From Caldicoprobacter oshimai DSM 21659 (GTDB lineage: Bacteria; Bacillota; Clostridia; Caldicoprobacterales; Caldicoprobacteraceae), in assembly GCA_000526435.1 (NCBI GenBank), contig JAGB01000003.1, positions 1-64,000 of the forward strand: DNA of 64,000 nt, written 5' to 3'. A program made the position numbers and the translations under genes. A model generated the notes under the pieces. It was not told the origin of the DNA. It ran no database searches and saw nothing but the letters and a program-made list of their open reading frames with translations. Of this stretch, positions 1-11,064 are shown one piece after another (the stretch's first letter is position 1; each line of letters begins with the position of its first letter).

Positions 1-270
<270 letters not shown>

Positions 271-370
271 AAATCTATATCCTAAACTCGCATCTTGCCG
301 CAAATGAGTCTTACCTCTCCAGAATTGACCTGGCCTTCCAACCACTGTTCAGTTTTCAAGGACCATTCCC

Positions 371-427
371 CGCCGCCCCTTAAAAGCGGCGAATATTACT
401 ATACCACAGCCCCCGCAGCATAATCAA
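371..427 (-). promoter_or_regulatory. rRNA operon promoter and leader hairpin
   Basis: On the minus strand a -35 TTGATT (422-427) and a -10 TATAGT (398-403) are 18 bases apart and point at the 16S gene. A CGCCGC/GCGGCG stem (371-376 with 386-391) lies at the expected transcript start. Position and orientation fit an rRNA promoter; strength and start site are inferred. Confidence 0.7.
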
Positions 428-523
428 GCCATTTTAATAGGTTTATTACATTTATTTTTCGCATCTATTTAAAAAATATTCGTTTTATCTTCTTTTTTCT
501 AGACTATACGCGTTAATTCGCAA

Positions 524-1174
524 TCATCTTCCTTTTGTCACTATCCACTTCATGACCTCTATAGCCTTCTCTTTGTTCTTGCTATAGGCCATTATCGACA
601 GAACCTTATCCTCTACATTATAGCCGGTATCGTTGAACAGAGTAACGCCCTTTAGCGGGATACCGTAAATATGGGGCCCTTTATCCTCGGCGTATTCATC
701 TTCAACGCTCAGTTTGTACTTCTCCAGCTCCTCCGCGGGTATATACTTCGTTATCTCGTCGTCGATGTACTCATCAAGCGGCATAAAAGCACCCTGTTTG
801 GCAAACGTCTCATACTCCCCTTTGCTAAATACGAATATATCCCCTTCTTGAGCGCCGACCACTGTCGTGAGTTTGTATCGCCCCGCCATTTCCAGTTCAG
901 GATCCCCACCCAAGGGTATGTTCATGAAATTGATCTCTAAAAGCTCCGGAAAGTCCTTCAGCATGCGCTGGCTTATAGGCTCAACCTTTTCCTCCAAGAG
1001 ATAATCTCCTACAAGAAAAATATCAACCTTTTTATCTGGCGGGGTTTGCGGCCTGGTCATGGTCGACACCAGATTCCAAAGCATGACCGTCACCACTATA
1101 CCCACAACGTATTTCCACCAATCGTAATGCAGATGGTTCTGCAGCGTTTCCCTGTTTACCACAACCTGATACAT
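524..1174 (-). CDS. membrane-anchored protein with solute-binding-like ectodomain
   Basis: About 216 residues, not firmly recognised. A short cytoplasmic head is followed by one membrane helix (about residues 22-39, WKYVVGIVVTVMLWNLV) and an outside domain. The C-terminal part (GIPLKGVTLFNDTGYN...SKNKEKAIEVMKWIVTKG) resembles the end of periplasmic solute-binding proteins, although no lipobox is present. I chose the ATG at 1174 because it follows AGGTGATATACTCC. The upstream in-frame ATG at 1216 would sit at the predicted transcript start. Monocistronic between lysS and the rRNA operon. Function unknown; a sensor or an ABC-associated binding protein are both possible. Confidence 0.75.
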   Translation of the reverse strand: MYQVVVNRETLQNHLHYDWWKYVVGIVVTVMLWNLVSTMTRPQTPPDKKVDIFLVGDYLLEEKVEPISQRMLKDFPELLEINFMNIPLGGDPELEMAGRYKLTTVVGAQEGDIFVFSKGEYETFAKQGAFMPLDEYIDDEITKYIPAEELEKYKLSVEDEYAEDKGPHIYGIPLKGVTLFNDTGYNVEDKVLSIMAYSKNKEKAIEVMKWIVTKGR

Positions 1175-1220
1175 GGAGTATATCACCTGCCTAAAAAGTT
1201 TATACAATACATACATATTA

Positions 1221-1249
1221 ATTATACATCAAATGCAAGTGCTCAACAA
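1221..1249 (-). promoter_or_regulatory. sigma-A-type promoter of the membrane-anchored protein gene
   Basis: Minus-strand TTGTTG (1244-1249), 17-base spacer, TATAAT (1221-1226). The predicted start near 1214 leaves a leader of about 40 bases before the ATG at 1174. Confidence 0.6.
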
Positions 1250-1328
1250 GTGCAGCAAAATGCTGTTTTTGATTATACAATGGTACGTTGCGTGGTTATG
1301 TTGAATTCTAACATATCAAAAAATTAAG

Positions 1329-1362
1329 AAGCCATGGAACCGTTTTTAAGGTCCCATGGCTT
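1329..1362 (-). terminator. terminator after lysS
   Basis: Stem AAGCCATGG.ACC / GGT.CCATGGCTT with one mismatch and an 8-base loop. On the minus strand it is followed by CTTCTTAATTTTTT. It lies just past the lysS stop. The plus-strand side also has a short T run, so it may work in both directions. Confidence 0.8.
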
Positions 1363-1393
1363 TTACGCTTCTTAATCACCGCCTTTATTGCTT

Positions 1394-3389
<1,996 letters not shown>

Positions 3390-3497
3390 AATCGATTCTC
3401 CCCTTTTTAATTCTAATTTTTCAATTGATGATTAATATGTGTTTAAAACACACTTTTAATTCCAAAAAAGCTTAATCTACCCCATAACCAATACAAT

Positions 3498-3532
3498 AAG
3501 CACTGACACAAATATCATTTGTGCCAGTGCTT
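3498..3532 (-). terminator. hairpin between the 3601-5498 gene pair and greA
   Basis: Arms AAGCACTG(A)CACAAAT and ATTTGTG(C)CAGTGCTT, 16 bases each with one mismatch and a 3-base loop. It follows the stop at 3601. The run after it on the minus strand (ATTGTATTGG) is only weakly T-rich, so it may be an inefficient terminator. Confidence 0.6.
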
Positions 3533-3600
3533 GAAAATCTTTCTAAATTTGTAGTACAATTATTATAAAAAAGTAGTAATGGTTTGTCAAGAAAATATAA

Positions 3601-4596
3601 TCAGGTCCTTTTTCTGAAGTGCCGGATGCGGAAGGTGTTATAGGTTATTCCGCCTTCTGGCGATATAAACCCGCGCATCTTTAAGGTATCCAATATACGG
3701 CTCATCTCGCGAATCTCTTCTCCCATAAGAGATAAGGCCTGCAGTACGCCCAAAGTTTCCCACGGCAACAGCTCGATATCTGCCTTTACTTCATCTGGCA
3801 AGGTTGCCCAGCCCGACAATATCCAAAAAGGCCCCGGATGGCGTTTCATCGCCTCTATATATTTTAAATCGATTTCACCCGCATATACAACAATGGCATG
3901 GCTGCTCAGAAGGCTGAAGTCGCACTCCTCTGCCACCACCACAAGCCGCTTATCTTTGAGGCATTCACCGGCATCAGTGGTGACTGGGCAAGCCAGCCCT
4001 GTTTCCCTCATGACCTCATCGGCCAGTTCATAAAGGTCATCGATAGATGTACCCCCCAACACCATATTATTCACATAAGGTGCCAGTACTCGAGCAAACA
4101 GCCTGCCGACTCGGGTGTCAGCCCCCCAAATCCCCACTTCCATATCGAGCACCCTATCCTTCAGCATCCCCATCAGGTATTTTATAGATTCCACAAGCGC
4201 AAAGATGCGCATCTGGTACCCGGAGTCTACAACAAACCTTTTTTTCATCACTTCTATAACCTCTTCCGGCAGAACGCTCCAGTAATAGGGAATACATACC
4301 ATTTCAATGCCCAGCTCTTCCAAAAGTCCCAAATATTTAAGCAGCTTCTTCCGGCGCCTGTTTGGCGAAAGCCTATCCCACTTCACTATAAAATCCGACA
4401 ATTGGAGTATATACCCCATCTCATGGGCATCCCCTTTAAAAATGACAGTGCCGATGGTCTGAACCGCCACGTTAGAGCGCCAGCCCTTTAAAAGGTTTAT
4501 CAATCTGCCCACAATTCCAGTACCAGCTTGGGATTGGTCATCCACATGCCGAAATGTCATGACAGCAAACTTGCCCACTTTCTGATCCCCATTCAA
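3601..4596 (-). CDS. conserved clostridial protein of unknown function, partner of the quinate-dehydrogenase-like gene
   Basis: 331 residues; I do not recognise a characterised family. The middle (VGIWGADTRVGRLFARVLAPYVNNM) looks like a Rossmann-type nucleotide-binding turn, and no membrane helices or signal peptide are seen. Its ATG overlaps the stop of the upstream gene (ATGA, 4 bases), so the two are translationally coupled and probably work together. Base composition and codon use match the neighbours. It could be a dehydrogenase-like or amino-acid-biosynthesis-like protein; no reaction can be assigned from sequence alone. Confidence 0.8.
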   Translation of the reverse strand: MNGDQKVGKFAVMTFRHVDDQSQAGTGIVGRLINLLKGWRSNVAVQTIGTVIFKGDAHEMGYILQLSDFIVKWDRLSPNRRRKKLLKYLGLLEELGIEMVCIPYYWSVLPEEVIEVMKKRFVVDSGYQMRIFALVESIKYLMGMLKDRVLDMEVGIWGADTRVGRLFARVLAPYVNNMVLGGTSIDDLYELADEVMRETGLACPVTTDAGECLKDKRLVVVAEECDFSLLSSHAIVVYAGEIDLKYIEAMKRHPGPFWILSGWATLPDEVKADIELLPWETLGVLQALSLMGEEIREMSRILDTLKMRGFISPEGGITYNTFRIRHFRKRT

Positions 4597-5498
4597 TTTA
4601 AATATTCAACCCTGTGGGTGATCCCAAATTCCCGTATCAGCCTGGCGTACATATCTGCAGTAATGTCTTCTGGCCTTTTCCCCGAAAGGCTGACTATCAA
4701 AGCCTCAATCACATTGGTGCCAAAGGATCGCCCGTTAAACTCTGGGGTGGAGGTCACAAGCAGCTTCACGCCCCTCTGCTTGAGCATCTGTACATCGCTT
4801 TCAGTGATGGTATTGGTCACAATCACCTTGCCCTCGAGGTGATCAGGAAGATAACGTTTTATATAGATAAAATCCCCCGCAATGACATCGGCAGCCTGGT
4901 AGTATCGGCTGTACTTAGGAGGTATCTTATCCTGTTCGCGGCCTGTTGGATACAACCAGTGAAAGGGCAAACGGCAAATGATGGGCATCAAGGCGCTTGC
5001 CAAACGATGTAGATTTTTTAAACTGCGTATTGGTATGGGCAGCCCCAGCGCAAATATCACATCACCGAATATCATATCACAGCCCATACTTGTAAATTCC
5101 TCTGCCATACCAAATCTATCCATAGCAGACACCAACAATACTTTTTTCCCTTTCAAATCTAATCCGCAATCCCTGTGCAGAAAATTGACCACATCCCGTT
5201 CCAGTGTATTCTTGAGGCCCGAGCCATCAACGATGGGCGTCATTTTGGCAGCCCTGGCAAGGGGCAACGCCGCCCTTATCACATACCTCCGCCCGTTGCC
5301 GCCATACAGATACAGGTCGATCCCGCCCATGCCGAACACATCCACTTTTCCATCCAGCTCCTCAATGAGCTGAACGGCCTTTTTTAAATCCCCATCGGTT
5401 CCTATCCTCTCTATAAGAAAATCCTGACCGCATATGTTGGCAGTGACGCTGTGGTTCCTTGAAGAGGCTCCTATGCTTACGCTGACAATCCTCTTCAT
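4593..5498 (-). CDS. quinate 5-dehydrogenase-like protein (annotation by family habit only)
   Basis: 301 residues. It matches by memory a clostridial family usually labelled quinate 5-dehydrogenase, with conserved stretches KVDVFGMGGIDLYLYGG, TPIVDGSGLKNTLER, GKKVLLVSAMDRFGMAEEF and TSTPEFNGRSFGTNV. A lone quinate dehydrogenase next to greA makes little metabolic sense, so I treat that name as unproven. The start follows AGGAGGATGGC. It is coupled by ATGA to the gene at 3601-4596. The pair lies inside the common dusB-greA-lysS arrangement, which hints at a housekeeping role. Confidence 0.75.
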   Translation of the reverse strand: MKRIVSVSIGASSRNHSVTANICGQDFLIERIGTDGDLKKAVQLIEELDGKVDVFGMGGIDLYLYGGNGRRYVIRAALPLARAAKMTPIVDGSGLKNTLERDVVNFLHRDCGLDLKGKKVLLVSAMDRFGMAEEFTSMGCDMIFGDVIFALGLPIPIRSLKNLHRLASALMPIICRLPFHWLYPTGREQDKIPPKYSRYYQAADVIAGDFIYIKRYLPDHLEGKVIVTNTITESDVQMLKQRGVKLLVTSTPEFNGRSFGTNVIEALIVSLSGKRPEDITADMYARLIREFGITHRVEYLN

Positions 5499-5618
5499 GC
5501 CATCCTCCTATAAATCATTTTTATTCAACCGGCCCAGCACCAATTACAATTATACCCATTACTGGGCTTGTATAAATATCCTGGTAAAACATCTCAAAAA
5601 TTTCTCCTCAAAGCGCAA

Positions 5619-6593
5619 TCACACAGACCCTTCCAGCTCAAGCAGATACCCCTTCAACAGCTCATGGATCCCCTTCACATCCTTTAAGGTGTTCACAACA
5701 TTTTTAACTCTATTAGCATTGGGCAGTCCCTTAATATACCAGCTTATATGCTTTCTCATCTCACGGATTCCTACTTCCTCACCCTTGTATTGTATCATCA
5801 TGTCGAGGTGATGCAACGCCATTTCGATCTTCTGGCGCGGCGTGGGCGGAGTCAGCAGTTCCCCTGTCTCCAGATAATGAATTATCCTTTTAAAAATCCA
5901 GGGATTGCCATGAGCCCCTCGACCGACCATTACACCATCACACCCCGTCTCATCCAGCATCCTCTTTGCATCCTCTGGCGTAAATATATCCCCGTTCCCA
6001 ATGACGGGTATAGAGACAGCTTGTTTCACCTTGCGAATGATGTCCCAATCGGCAGTGCCCGAGTAAAACTGCTCCCTGGTACGGCCATGCACCGTTACTG
6101 CACATCCCCCCGCTTCCTCGATTATCTGGGCTATCTCGACGGCGTTGACGCTTTCATCATCCCAGCCCTTCCTTATCTTGACGGTCACGGGCTTGTCAGA
6201 AGCTTCCACCACCGCCTTTACTATCTTATAGACCTTTTCTGGTTGACGCATGAGTGCGCTTCCATCCCCATTCTTCACAATCTTGGGCGTGGGACATCCC
6301 ATATTTATATCTATCAAGTCTACATCGGTCTGAGACAGCCTCCTGGCTATCTCGGCCATTATATCGGGGTCAGAACCGAAAATCTGCACCCCTACCGGGT
6401 GTTCATCGGGATGAACCTCGGTAAGCTTCCAGGTCTTTTCATCACCGTAGTAGAGGCCCTTGGCGCTCACCATTTCGGTATACACCATGCCACAGCCCTG
6501 CTGCTTGCACAGTAGGCGAAACGGCATATCTGTAACTCCTGCCATTGGCGCAAGAAATACGTTGGTGGGAACGGACAAAGTGCCTATCTTCAT
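5619..6593 (-). CDS. dusB: tRNA-dihydrouridine synthase
   Basis: 324 residues, the expected length. This FMN enzyme reduces uridines in the tRNA D-loop. A TIM barrel carries FLAPMAGVTDMPFR at the N-terminus, the active-site segment NMGCPTPKIVKNGDGSAL with the catalytic Cys, VTVKIRKGWDD, HGRTREQFYSG, and the FMN phosphate site GNGDIF...GVMVGRGAHGNPW. A small helical C-terminal domain follows. AGGAGGAA lies about ten bases before the ATG. dusB close to greA-lysS is a frequent Firmicute arrangement. Confidence 0.95.
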   Translation of the reverse strand: MKIGTLSVPTNVFLAPMAGVTDMPFRLLCKQQGCGMVYTEMVSAKGLYYGDEKTWKLTEVHPDEHPVGVQIFGSDPDIMAEIARRLSQTDVDLIDINMGCPTPKIVKNGDGSALMRQPEKVYKIVKAVVEASDKPVTVKIRKGWDDESVNAVEIAQIIEEAGGCAVTVHGRTREQFYSGTADWDIIRKVKQAVSIPVIGNGDIFTPEDAKRMLDETGCDGVMVGRGAHGNPWIFKRIIHYLETGELLTPPTPRQKIEMALHHLDMMIQYKGEEVGIREMRKHISWYIKGLPNANRVKNVVNTLKDVKGIHELLKGYLLELEGSV

Positions 6594-6649
6594 CGCCTAC
6601 GATTCCTCCTGTATATCGTTTTGTGTGTCCTCTCTGTTGTTCAGGGTTT

Positions 6650-6686
6650 AAACAAAAACAGCCACGGGTGCTTTCCCCGCAGCTGT
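6650..6686 (-). terminator. terminator of the 6709-8870 genes
   Basis: On the minus strand an 11-bp stem (ACAGCTGCGGG with CCCGTGGCTGT, two G-T pairs) and a 7-base loop are followed by TTTTTGTTT. It lies between the stop at 6709 and the dusB start. Confidence 0.88.
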
Positions 6687-6708
6687 CGCCAAAGGTTATC
6701 AGTATCCC

Positions 6709-7872
6709 CTACAGGCTATCCACCTCTATCCATTGCCCTTCTGCAATGGATAGTTCCACTGCCTCAATCACCTGCGAACACTTCACCCCGTCATTGAAAT
6801 CGGGGCAGGCATTTCTATCGTGAGCGATTGCCTCTACAAATTCGTAAAGCTCGTGTACAAAGGTATGCTCATAGCCTATAACATGCCCCGCAGGCCACCA
6901 CGCCGAAGCATAGGGGTGAACCGGCTCTGTAACTTGAATGAGCCTGAAACCCTGTACTCCTTCGGGGTCCTCAGAAGAATAATACCACAGCTCGTTCATC
7001 CTTTCAAACTCGAACCTCAAGCTGCCCTTGCTGCCGTTTATCTCAAAAGACATGCCGTTTTTGTGGCCGTTGGCAAAGCGGGTGGCCTCAAAGGAGCCGA
7101 GGGCGCCGTTTTTAAACTCAGCAAGGAACAGGGTAGCGTCGTCTACCGTTACCTCACCGCGGGGCGCACCGGCCTGAGCGTCAGCACTTAAGCCTTCCAT
7201 CCTCTCCACTATGGGCCTTTCCTTGATAAAAGTCTTGTTAATTCCAATGACCCTGTCAAACTCCCCTACAAGGAAGCGGGCCAGGTCAATGATGTGAGCG
7301 CCCAGGTCGCCCAAGGCCCCCGACCCGGCTATCTTCTTGTCAAGCCTCCACACCAGCGGGAACTCGGGATCCATAACCCAATCCTGGAGATATAATGCGC
7401 GGAAATGGTATATCTTCCCGATCTTGCCCTCGTCGATCAATTTTTTGGCCAGCTGTACAGCAGGAGCAAACCTGTAGTTAAACCCTATCTGGTGCTTTAC
7501 CTTGTTCTTCTCCACTGCTTCCAGCATTTCCCTTGCGTCCTTGAGGTTTAAAGCCAGCGGCTTTTCGCAAAATACGTGCTTTCCTTCCTCAGCGGCTGCA
7601 ATGGCTATCTCCTTATGAACGTTGCTGGGGGCAGCTATATCCACCATGTCTATGTCGTCCCGTTTGACCAACTTCTCCCATGAGGTTTCGTAGCTTTCCC
7701 ACCCGAATTTCTCAGCCGACTGCTTGACCCATTCCTCGTCCCTGCCGCATATGGCCTTCATGACGACCTTCAGGCTGGGATTAAAAAACATCCCTAGCTT
7801 CCTGAAGGCATTGCTATGGGCCTTACCCATGAACTTATACCCAACAAGCCCCACATTCAAGGTATCCTTCAT
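6709..7872 (-). CDS. Gfo/Idh/MocA family oxidoreductase
   Basis: About 387 residues. An NAD(P)-binding Rossmann domain at the N-terminus (NVGLVGYKFMGKAHSNAF) precedes the family signature HVFCEKPLALNLKDAREM and the alpha/beta substrate domain (GDLGAHIIDLARFLVGEF). Members oxidise sugars, inositols or related polyols. I prefer the ATG at 7872, which has GGGGGAG seven bases ahead; the ATG at 7878 touches that site. It is 32 bases downstream of a sugar isomerase-type gene, so the two likely act on the same substrate. The substrate cannot be read from the sequence. Confidence 0.9.
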   Translation of the reverse strand: MKDTLNVGLVGYKFMGKAHSNAFRKLGMFFNPSLKVVMKAICGRDEEWVKQSAEKFGWESYETSWEKLVKRDDIDMVDIAAPSNVHKEIAIAAAEEGKHVFCEKPLALNLKDAREMLEAVEKNKVKHQIGFNYRFAPAVQLAKKLIDEGKIGKIYHFRALYLQDWVMDPEFPLVWRLDKKIAGSGALGDLGAHIIDLARFLVGEFDRVIGINKTFIKERPIVERMEGLSADAQAGAPRGEVTVDDATLFLAEFKNGALGSFEATRFANGHKNGMSFEINGSKGSLRFEFERMNELWYYSSEDPEGVQGFRLIQVTEPVHPYASAWWPAGHVIGYEHTFVHELYEFVEAIAHDRNACPDFNDGVKCSQVIEAVELSIAEGQWIEVDSL

Positions 7873-7904
7873 ATACATTCTCCCCCACTTTCATTAAGCC
7901 TAGT

Positions 7905-8870
7905 TTAAGCCCACCACATCTCGCCCTTTGATTCAAAAATCATGACCTCTTTCAAGAACGCAATAGCCTTTTGCAGCCCTTCATTTGGCGACATAAGGCT
8001 GTCCTCATGTTCTATGCTCATTACGTAATCATAGCCCACCATGCGCAGGTTGCTCACAATGTCCTTCCACACCTGATAGTCATGGCCATATCCGACTGTG
8101 CGGAAGATCCAAGAGCGGTTGATCTCATCGCCGTAATGCTTTGTATCCAGCACGCCATTCACAGCGGTGTTGAGCTTATCTATCCTGGTGTCCTTGGCAT
8201 GGAAGTGATATATGGCCGGGCCCAGCTTGCGGATAGACGCAACGGGATCTATCCCCTGCCAGAACAGATGGCTGGGGTCATAGTTGGCGCCAATGGTATC
8301 GCCCACCGCGGCTCTCAGCTTAAGCAATGTTTCGGGATTATAAACGCAGAAGCCCGGGTGCATCTCAAGGCAGATCTTATTCACGCCGTGGTCATTTGCA
8401 AACTTGACCGCCTTCTCCCAGTATGGGATAAGCACCTCGTTCCACTGATAATCCAGTATCTTCAAGAAATCGTCCGGCCACGGGCAGGTCACCCAGTTTG
8501 GATACTTAGAACCGGGAGAGTCCCCGGGACACCCCGAAAAGGTGATAACCCTGTCGACACCAAGCTTTTCAGCCAGCAGCACCGTCTTTTCAAAATCCTT
8601 ATGAAAAGCATCTGCGATTTCCTTTTGGGGATGTACGGGATTGCCGTGACAGCTCAATGCGCTGATCTGCATGTTGTACTTCTTGAGCAGGTCCTTAAAC
8701 TCATTGAGCTTATTTTCATCGGCCAGCAGCTCATCAGGATTGGCATGCGCTTTACCAGGAAATCCCCCCGTACCTATCTCTACCGCTTCAACCCCTAAAT
8801 CATGCAAGTACTTTAAGGCCTCCTCAAAGCTCTTGTTGGCCAACAACACCGTGAAGACCCCTAACTTCAT
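7905..8870 (-). CDS. sugar phosphate isomerase/epimerase-type TIM-barrel protein
   Basis: About 321 residues of the xylose isomerase-like / AP endonuclease 2 superfamily. Visible parts are the start MKLGVFTVLLANKSFEEALKY, a metal-ligand strand KICLEMHPGFCVYNPETLLKL, GANYDPSHLFWQGIDP and AIYHFHAKDT, and the late Glu in SIEHED. Metal-binding E, D and H residues of the fold are therefore present. The ATG at 8870 is favoured because GGGAGG stands eleven bases before it and the family begins here; an in-frame start 36 bases upstream lacks support. Probably the enzymatic partner of the flanking Gfo/Idh/MocA genes. Confidence 0.88.
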   Translation of the reverse strand: MKLGVFTVLLANKSFEEALKYLHDLGVEAVEIGTGGFPGKAHANPDELLADENKLNEFKDLLKKYNMQISALSCHGNPVHPQKEIADAFHKDFEKTVLLAEKLGVDRVITFSGCPGDSPGSKYPNWVTCPWPDDFLKILDYQWNEVLIPYWEKAVKFANDHGVNKICLEMHPGFCVYNPETLLKLRAAVGDTIGANYDPSHLFWQGIDPVASIRKLGPAIYHFHAKDTRIDKLNTAVNGVLDTKHYGDEINRSWIFRTVGYGHDYQVWKDIVSNLRMVGYDYVMSIEHEDSLMSPNEGLQKAIAFLKEVMIFESKGEMWWA

Positions 8871-8998
8871 ATGTACACGCCTCCCTTTTGCTTTATTTTT
8901 TATCATGGTAATCTAATATAGTTTTTATCAACAGCTCAATAATATATATTCTACGCCGCTTAGCAAATTCCTCCATAGAAAAGGCTATTAATTTAAGT

Positions 8999-10015
8999 TT
9001 ACAGCATTATTTTTTTACCTTTTCTAGCACTTTCCAGCGCGCCGAAGACCATTGCCATGCTCTTTATATTATCAGTACAATCGGTCTCGGCCTTCCTGCC
9101 TTCTAAAAGCGCGTTAAACATCTCATCAAGACATCCAACATGCCCCTCTCTACCGTTCCACGAATATGTGGCTTCAACCCTTTTGGTCTCATAAATGAAC
9201 TGTTTCGTATGACCCTCCACCACAACCTCACAGTAGGGGGGATTGACACCATCCCATATAGCCGTACCCTTACTGCCCGTGATCCTCCAGCAGGATTCCC
9301 ACGAAGTAGGAGCGCCTTGCGCACACCAGGACCCCCTGTAGCAGAACACCGAACCATCCGAAAACTCAAAAATACATACCGCAGCGGCATTTCCTTTATA
9401 CCATGAACCGGGGGGATTGAATTCATGGCAGTACACCGAAACGGGGTCCGCACCAATGATAAAACGCGCTTGGTCAAATGTATGGATGGCCATGTCCAGG
9501 ATAAGCGGGCTGTCCATGACCTCTCTGAACCCTCCAAAATGGGGCCCCAGGAAAAAATCGGCACATACAAACCCAGGCTTGCCGATAACCCCCGAGCTTA
9601 CAAGCTCGCGAAATGCACGAATATGTTTTAAGTAGCGCCGGTTTTGCATAACCGCATACATCCTACCTGATTCGCTAGCAACAGCCACCATTTCTCGAGC
9701 CTCTTCCATCGAGGAAGCCATGGGCTTTTCACCCAGCACGTCGCATCCCATCTTAAGCGCTGTGGTCACTATCCTGTGGTGAGCTTCAGGTACGGTTACA
9801 TCGAATACCAGGTTAGCTGATGAATCCTCTATAGCTTTTTCAATGTCCTGGTATATACCACAGTCCAGACCATGCCGCCTCGCCATAGCACGCGCGTTCT
9901 CTTCATTTATATCAACCAGCGCCACAATTTCGGCATCTTGCCTTTCCAAAGCGTATTTTATCCAGGTATTAGCCATATTACCACAGCCAGCCACAACTAT
10001 TCTAAACCGCTTCAT
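8999..10015 (-). CDS. Gfo/Idh/MocA family oxidoreductase coupled to potD
   Basis: About 338 residues. The N-terminal dinucleotide fold (RIVVAGCGNMANTWIKYALE) is followed by DVLGEKPMASSMEEAREM and LILDMAIHTFDQARFIIG in the substrate domain. The ATG at 10015 overlaps the potD stop by four bases (ATGA) and has AGAGGTGA upstream, so it is the last gene of the pot transcription unit or close to it. Its coupling to an ABC binding protein suggests that it acts on the imported compound. It differs clearly from the other family member at 6709, so this is not a recent duplication. Confidence 0.88.
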   Translation of the reverse strand: MKRFRIVVAGCGNMANTWIKYALERQDAEIVALVDINEENARAMARRHGLDCGIYQDIEKAIEDSSANLVFDVTVPEAHHRIVTTALKMGCDVLGEKPMASSMEEAREMVAVASESGRMYAVMQNRRYLKHIRAFRELVSSGVIGKPGFVCADFFLGPHFGGFREVMDSPLILDMAIHTFDQARFIIGADPVSVYCHEFNPPGSWYKGNAAAVCIFEFSDGSVFCYRGSWCAQGAPTSWESCWRITGSKGTAIWDGVNPPYCEVVVEGHTKQFIYETKRVEATYSWNGREGHVGCLDEMFNALLEGRKAETDCTDNIKSMAMVFGALESARKGKKIML

Positions 10016-11064
10016 CTCGCTGCCTTCACCTCTGTCCATACCCTATCATACTCCTTTATGACATCCGACAGCGCTTCAAATACCTCGCAATTCTTCAAAT
10101 CCTCATCGGTTGGATAAGCAGTCCTGTCATTGAGGATTTCTGGATCCAGCATCTTCTTAGCTTCGGTATGAGGCGTGGAGTATCCTATATAGTCGGCGTT
10201 TCTAAAGGCGATCTCGGGCTCACACATGAAGTTGATGAACTGCTCTGCCGCCTTCTTGTTTTTAGTACCCTTTAGAATTACCATGGCATCGACCCACAGA
10301 TTGCTGCCTTCCTTGGGTATTACGTACTCCAGGTCGGGGTTTTCCCTCTTGGTATAGACGGCATCGCCCGACCACACCACTGCAAGGGCTGCCTGCCCCG
10401 ATATCATGGCTTCCTTAACCTCGTCGCCCACGTAGGACAGCACCAGCGGCTTTTGCTTTATCAATGCCTCCTTAGCCTGTTCCAGTTCATCCATATTCCT
10501 GGTGTTCAAGGAATATCCCAACATTTTAAGGGCCACCCCTATGGAGTCCCTGCTGCTGTCCAGCATGAAGATCTGCTTCTTGTACTTCTCATCCCACAGT
10601 ATCTTCCAGCTGTCAACAGGCTCTTTGACCATCTTTTTGTTGTACAAAATGCCGACGGTGCCCCACATGTAGGGGACGGAATATTCGTTATTTGGGTCAT
10701 AGGGGAGATTCTTAAACCTTTCATCTATATATTTATAGTTGGGAACGTTGCTGAAGTCTATCTTCTCAAGCATGCCCTCCTTTATCATGCGCTCGATCAT
10801 GTAATCTGACGGAATGGCCACGTCATAGTCGGCTCCACCGCCCTTTACCTTTACATACATCTCCTCATTGGTAGCAAAAGTATCGTATATCACGTCGATG
10901 TTGTACTTCTTTTCAAATTCTTCAATGACAGTTTCGTCGATATAATCTCCCCAGTTGTACACTTTAAGCTGCGCCTTGGGAGCGCTGCCGCATCCGGCCA
11001 AGATGCCCACCACCATTATTACGCTGAAAAAAAGTCCGAAAATTTTAAATGCCTTTTTCATCAT
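10012..11064 (-). CDS. potD: spermidine/putrescine-type ABC transporter substrate-binding lipoprotein
   Basis: 350 residues. A signal peptide with lipobox (VGILAGCGSAPKA, Cys about 25) is followed by the PotD/PotF pattern LKVYNWGDYIDETVIEEFEKK, ATNEEMYVKVKGGGADYDVAIPSDYMI and a late NADYIGYSTPHTEA. It delivers ligand to PotBC. The ATG overlaps the iscB stop (ATGA at 11061-11064), so the inserted element separates it from potC. Its original ribosome site, AAAGGAG, appears stranded 1.5 kb upstream beyond the element. The ligand may not be a polyamine, given the oxidoreductase coupled downstream. Confidence 0.9.
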   Translation of the reverse strand: MMKKAFKIFGLFFSVIMVVGILAGCGSAPKAQLKVYNWGDYIDETVIEEFEKKYNIDVIYDTFATNEEMYVKVKGGGADYDVAIPSDYMIERMIKEGMLEKIDFSNVPNYKYIDERFKNLPYDPNNEYSVPYMWGTVGILYNKKMVKEPVDSWKILWDEKYKKQIFMLDSSRDSIGVALKMLGYSLNTRNMDELEQAKEALIKQKPLVLSYVGDEVKEAMISGQAALAVVWSGDAVYTKRENPDLEYVIPKEGSNLWVDAMVILKGTKNKKAAEQFINFMCEPEIAFRNADYIGYSTPHTEAKKMLDPEILNDRTAYPTDEDLKNCEVFEALSDVIKEYDRVWTEVKAAR

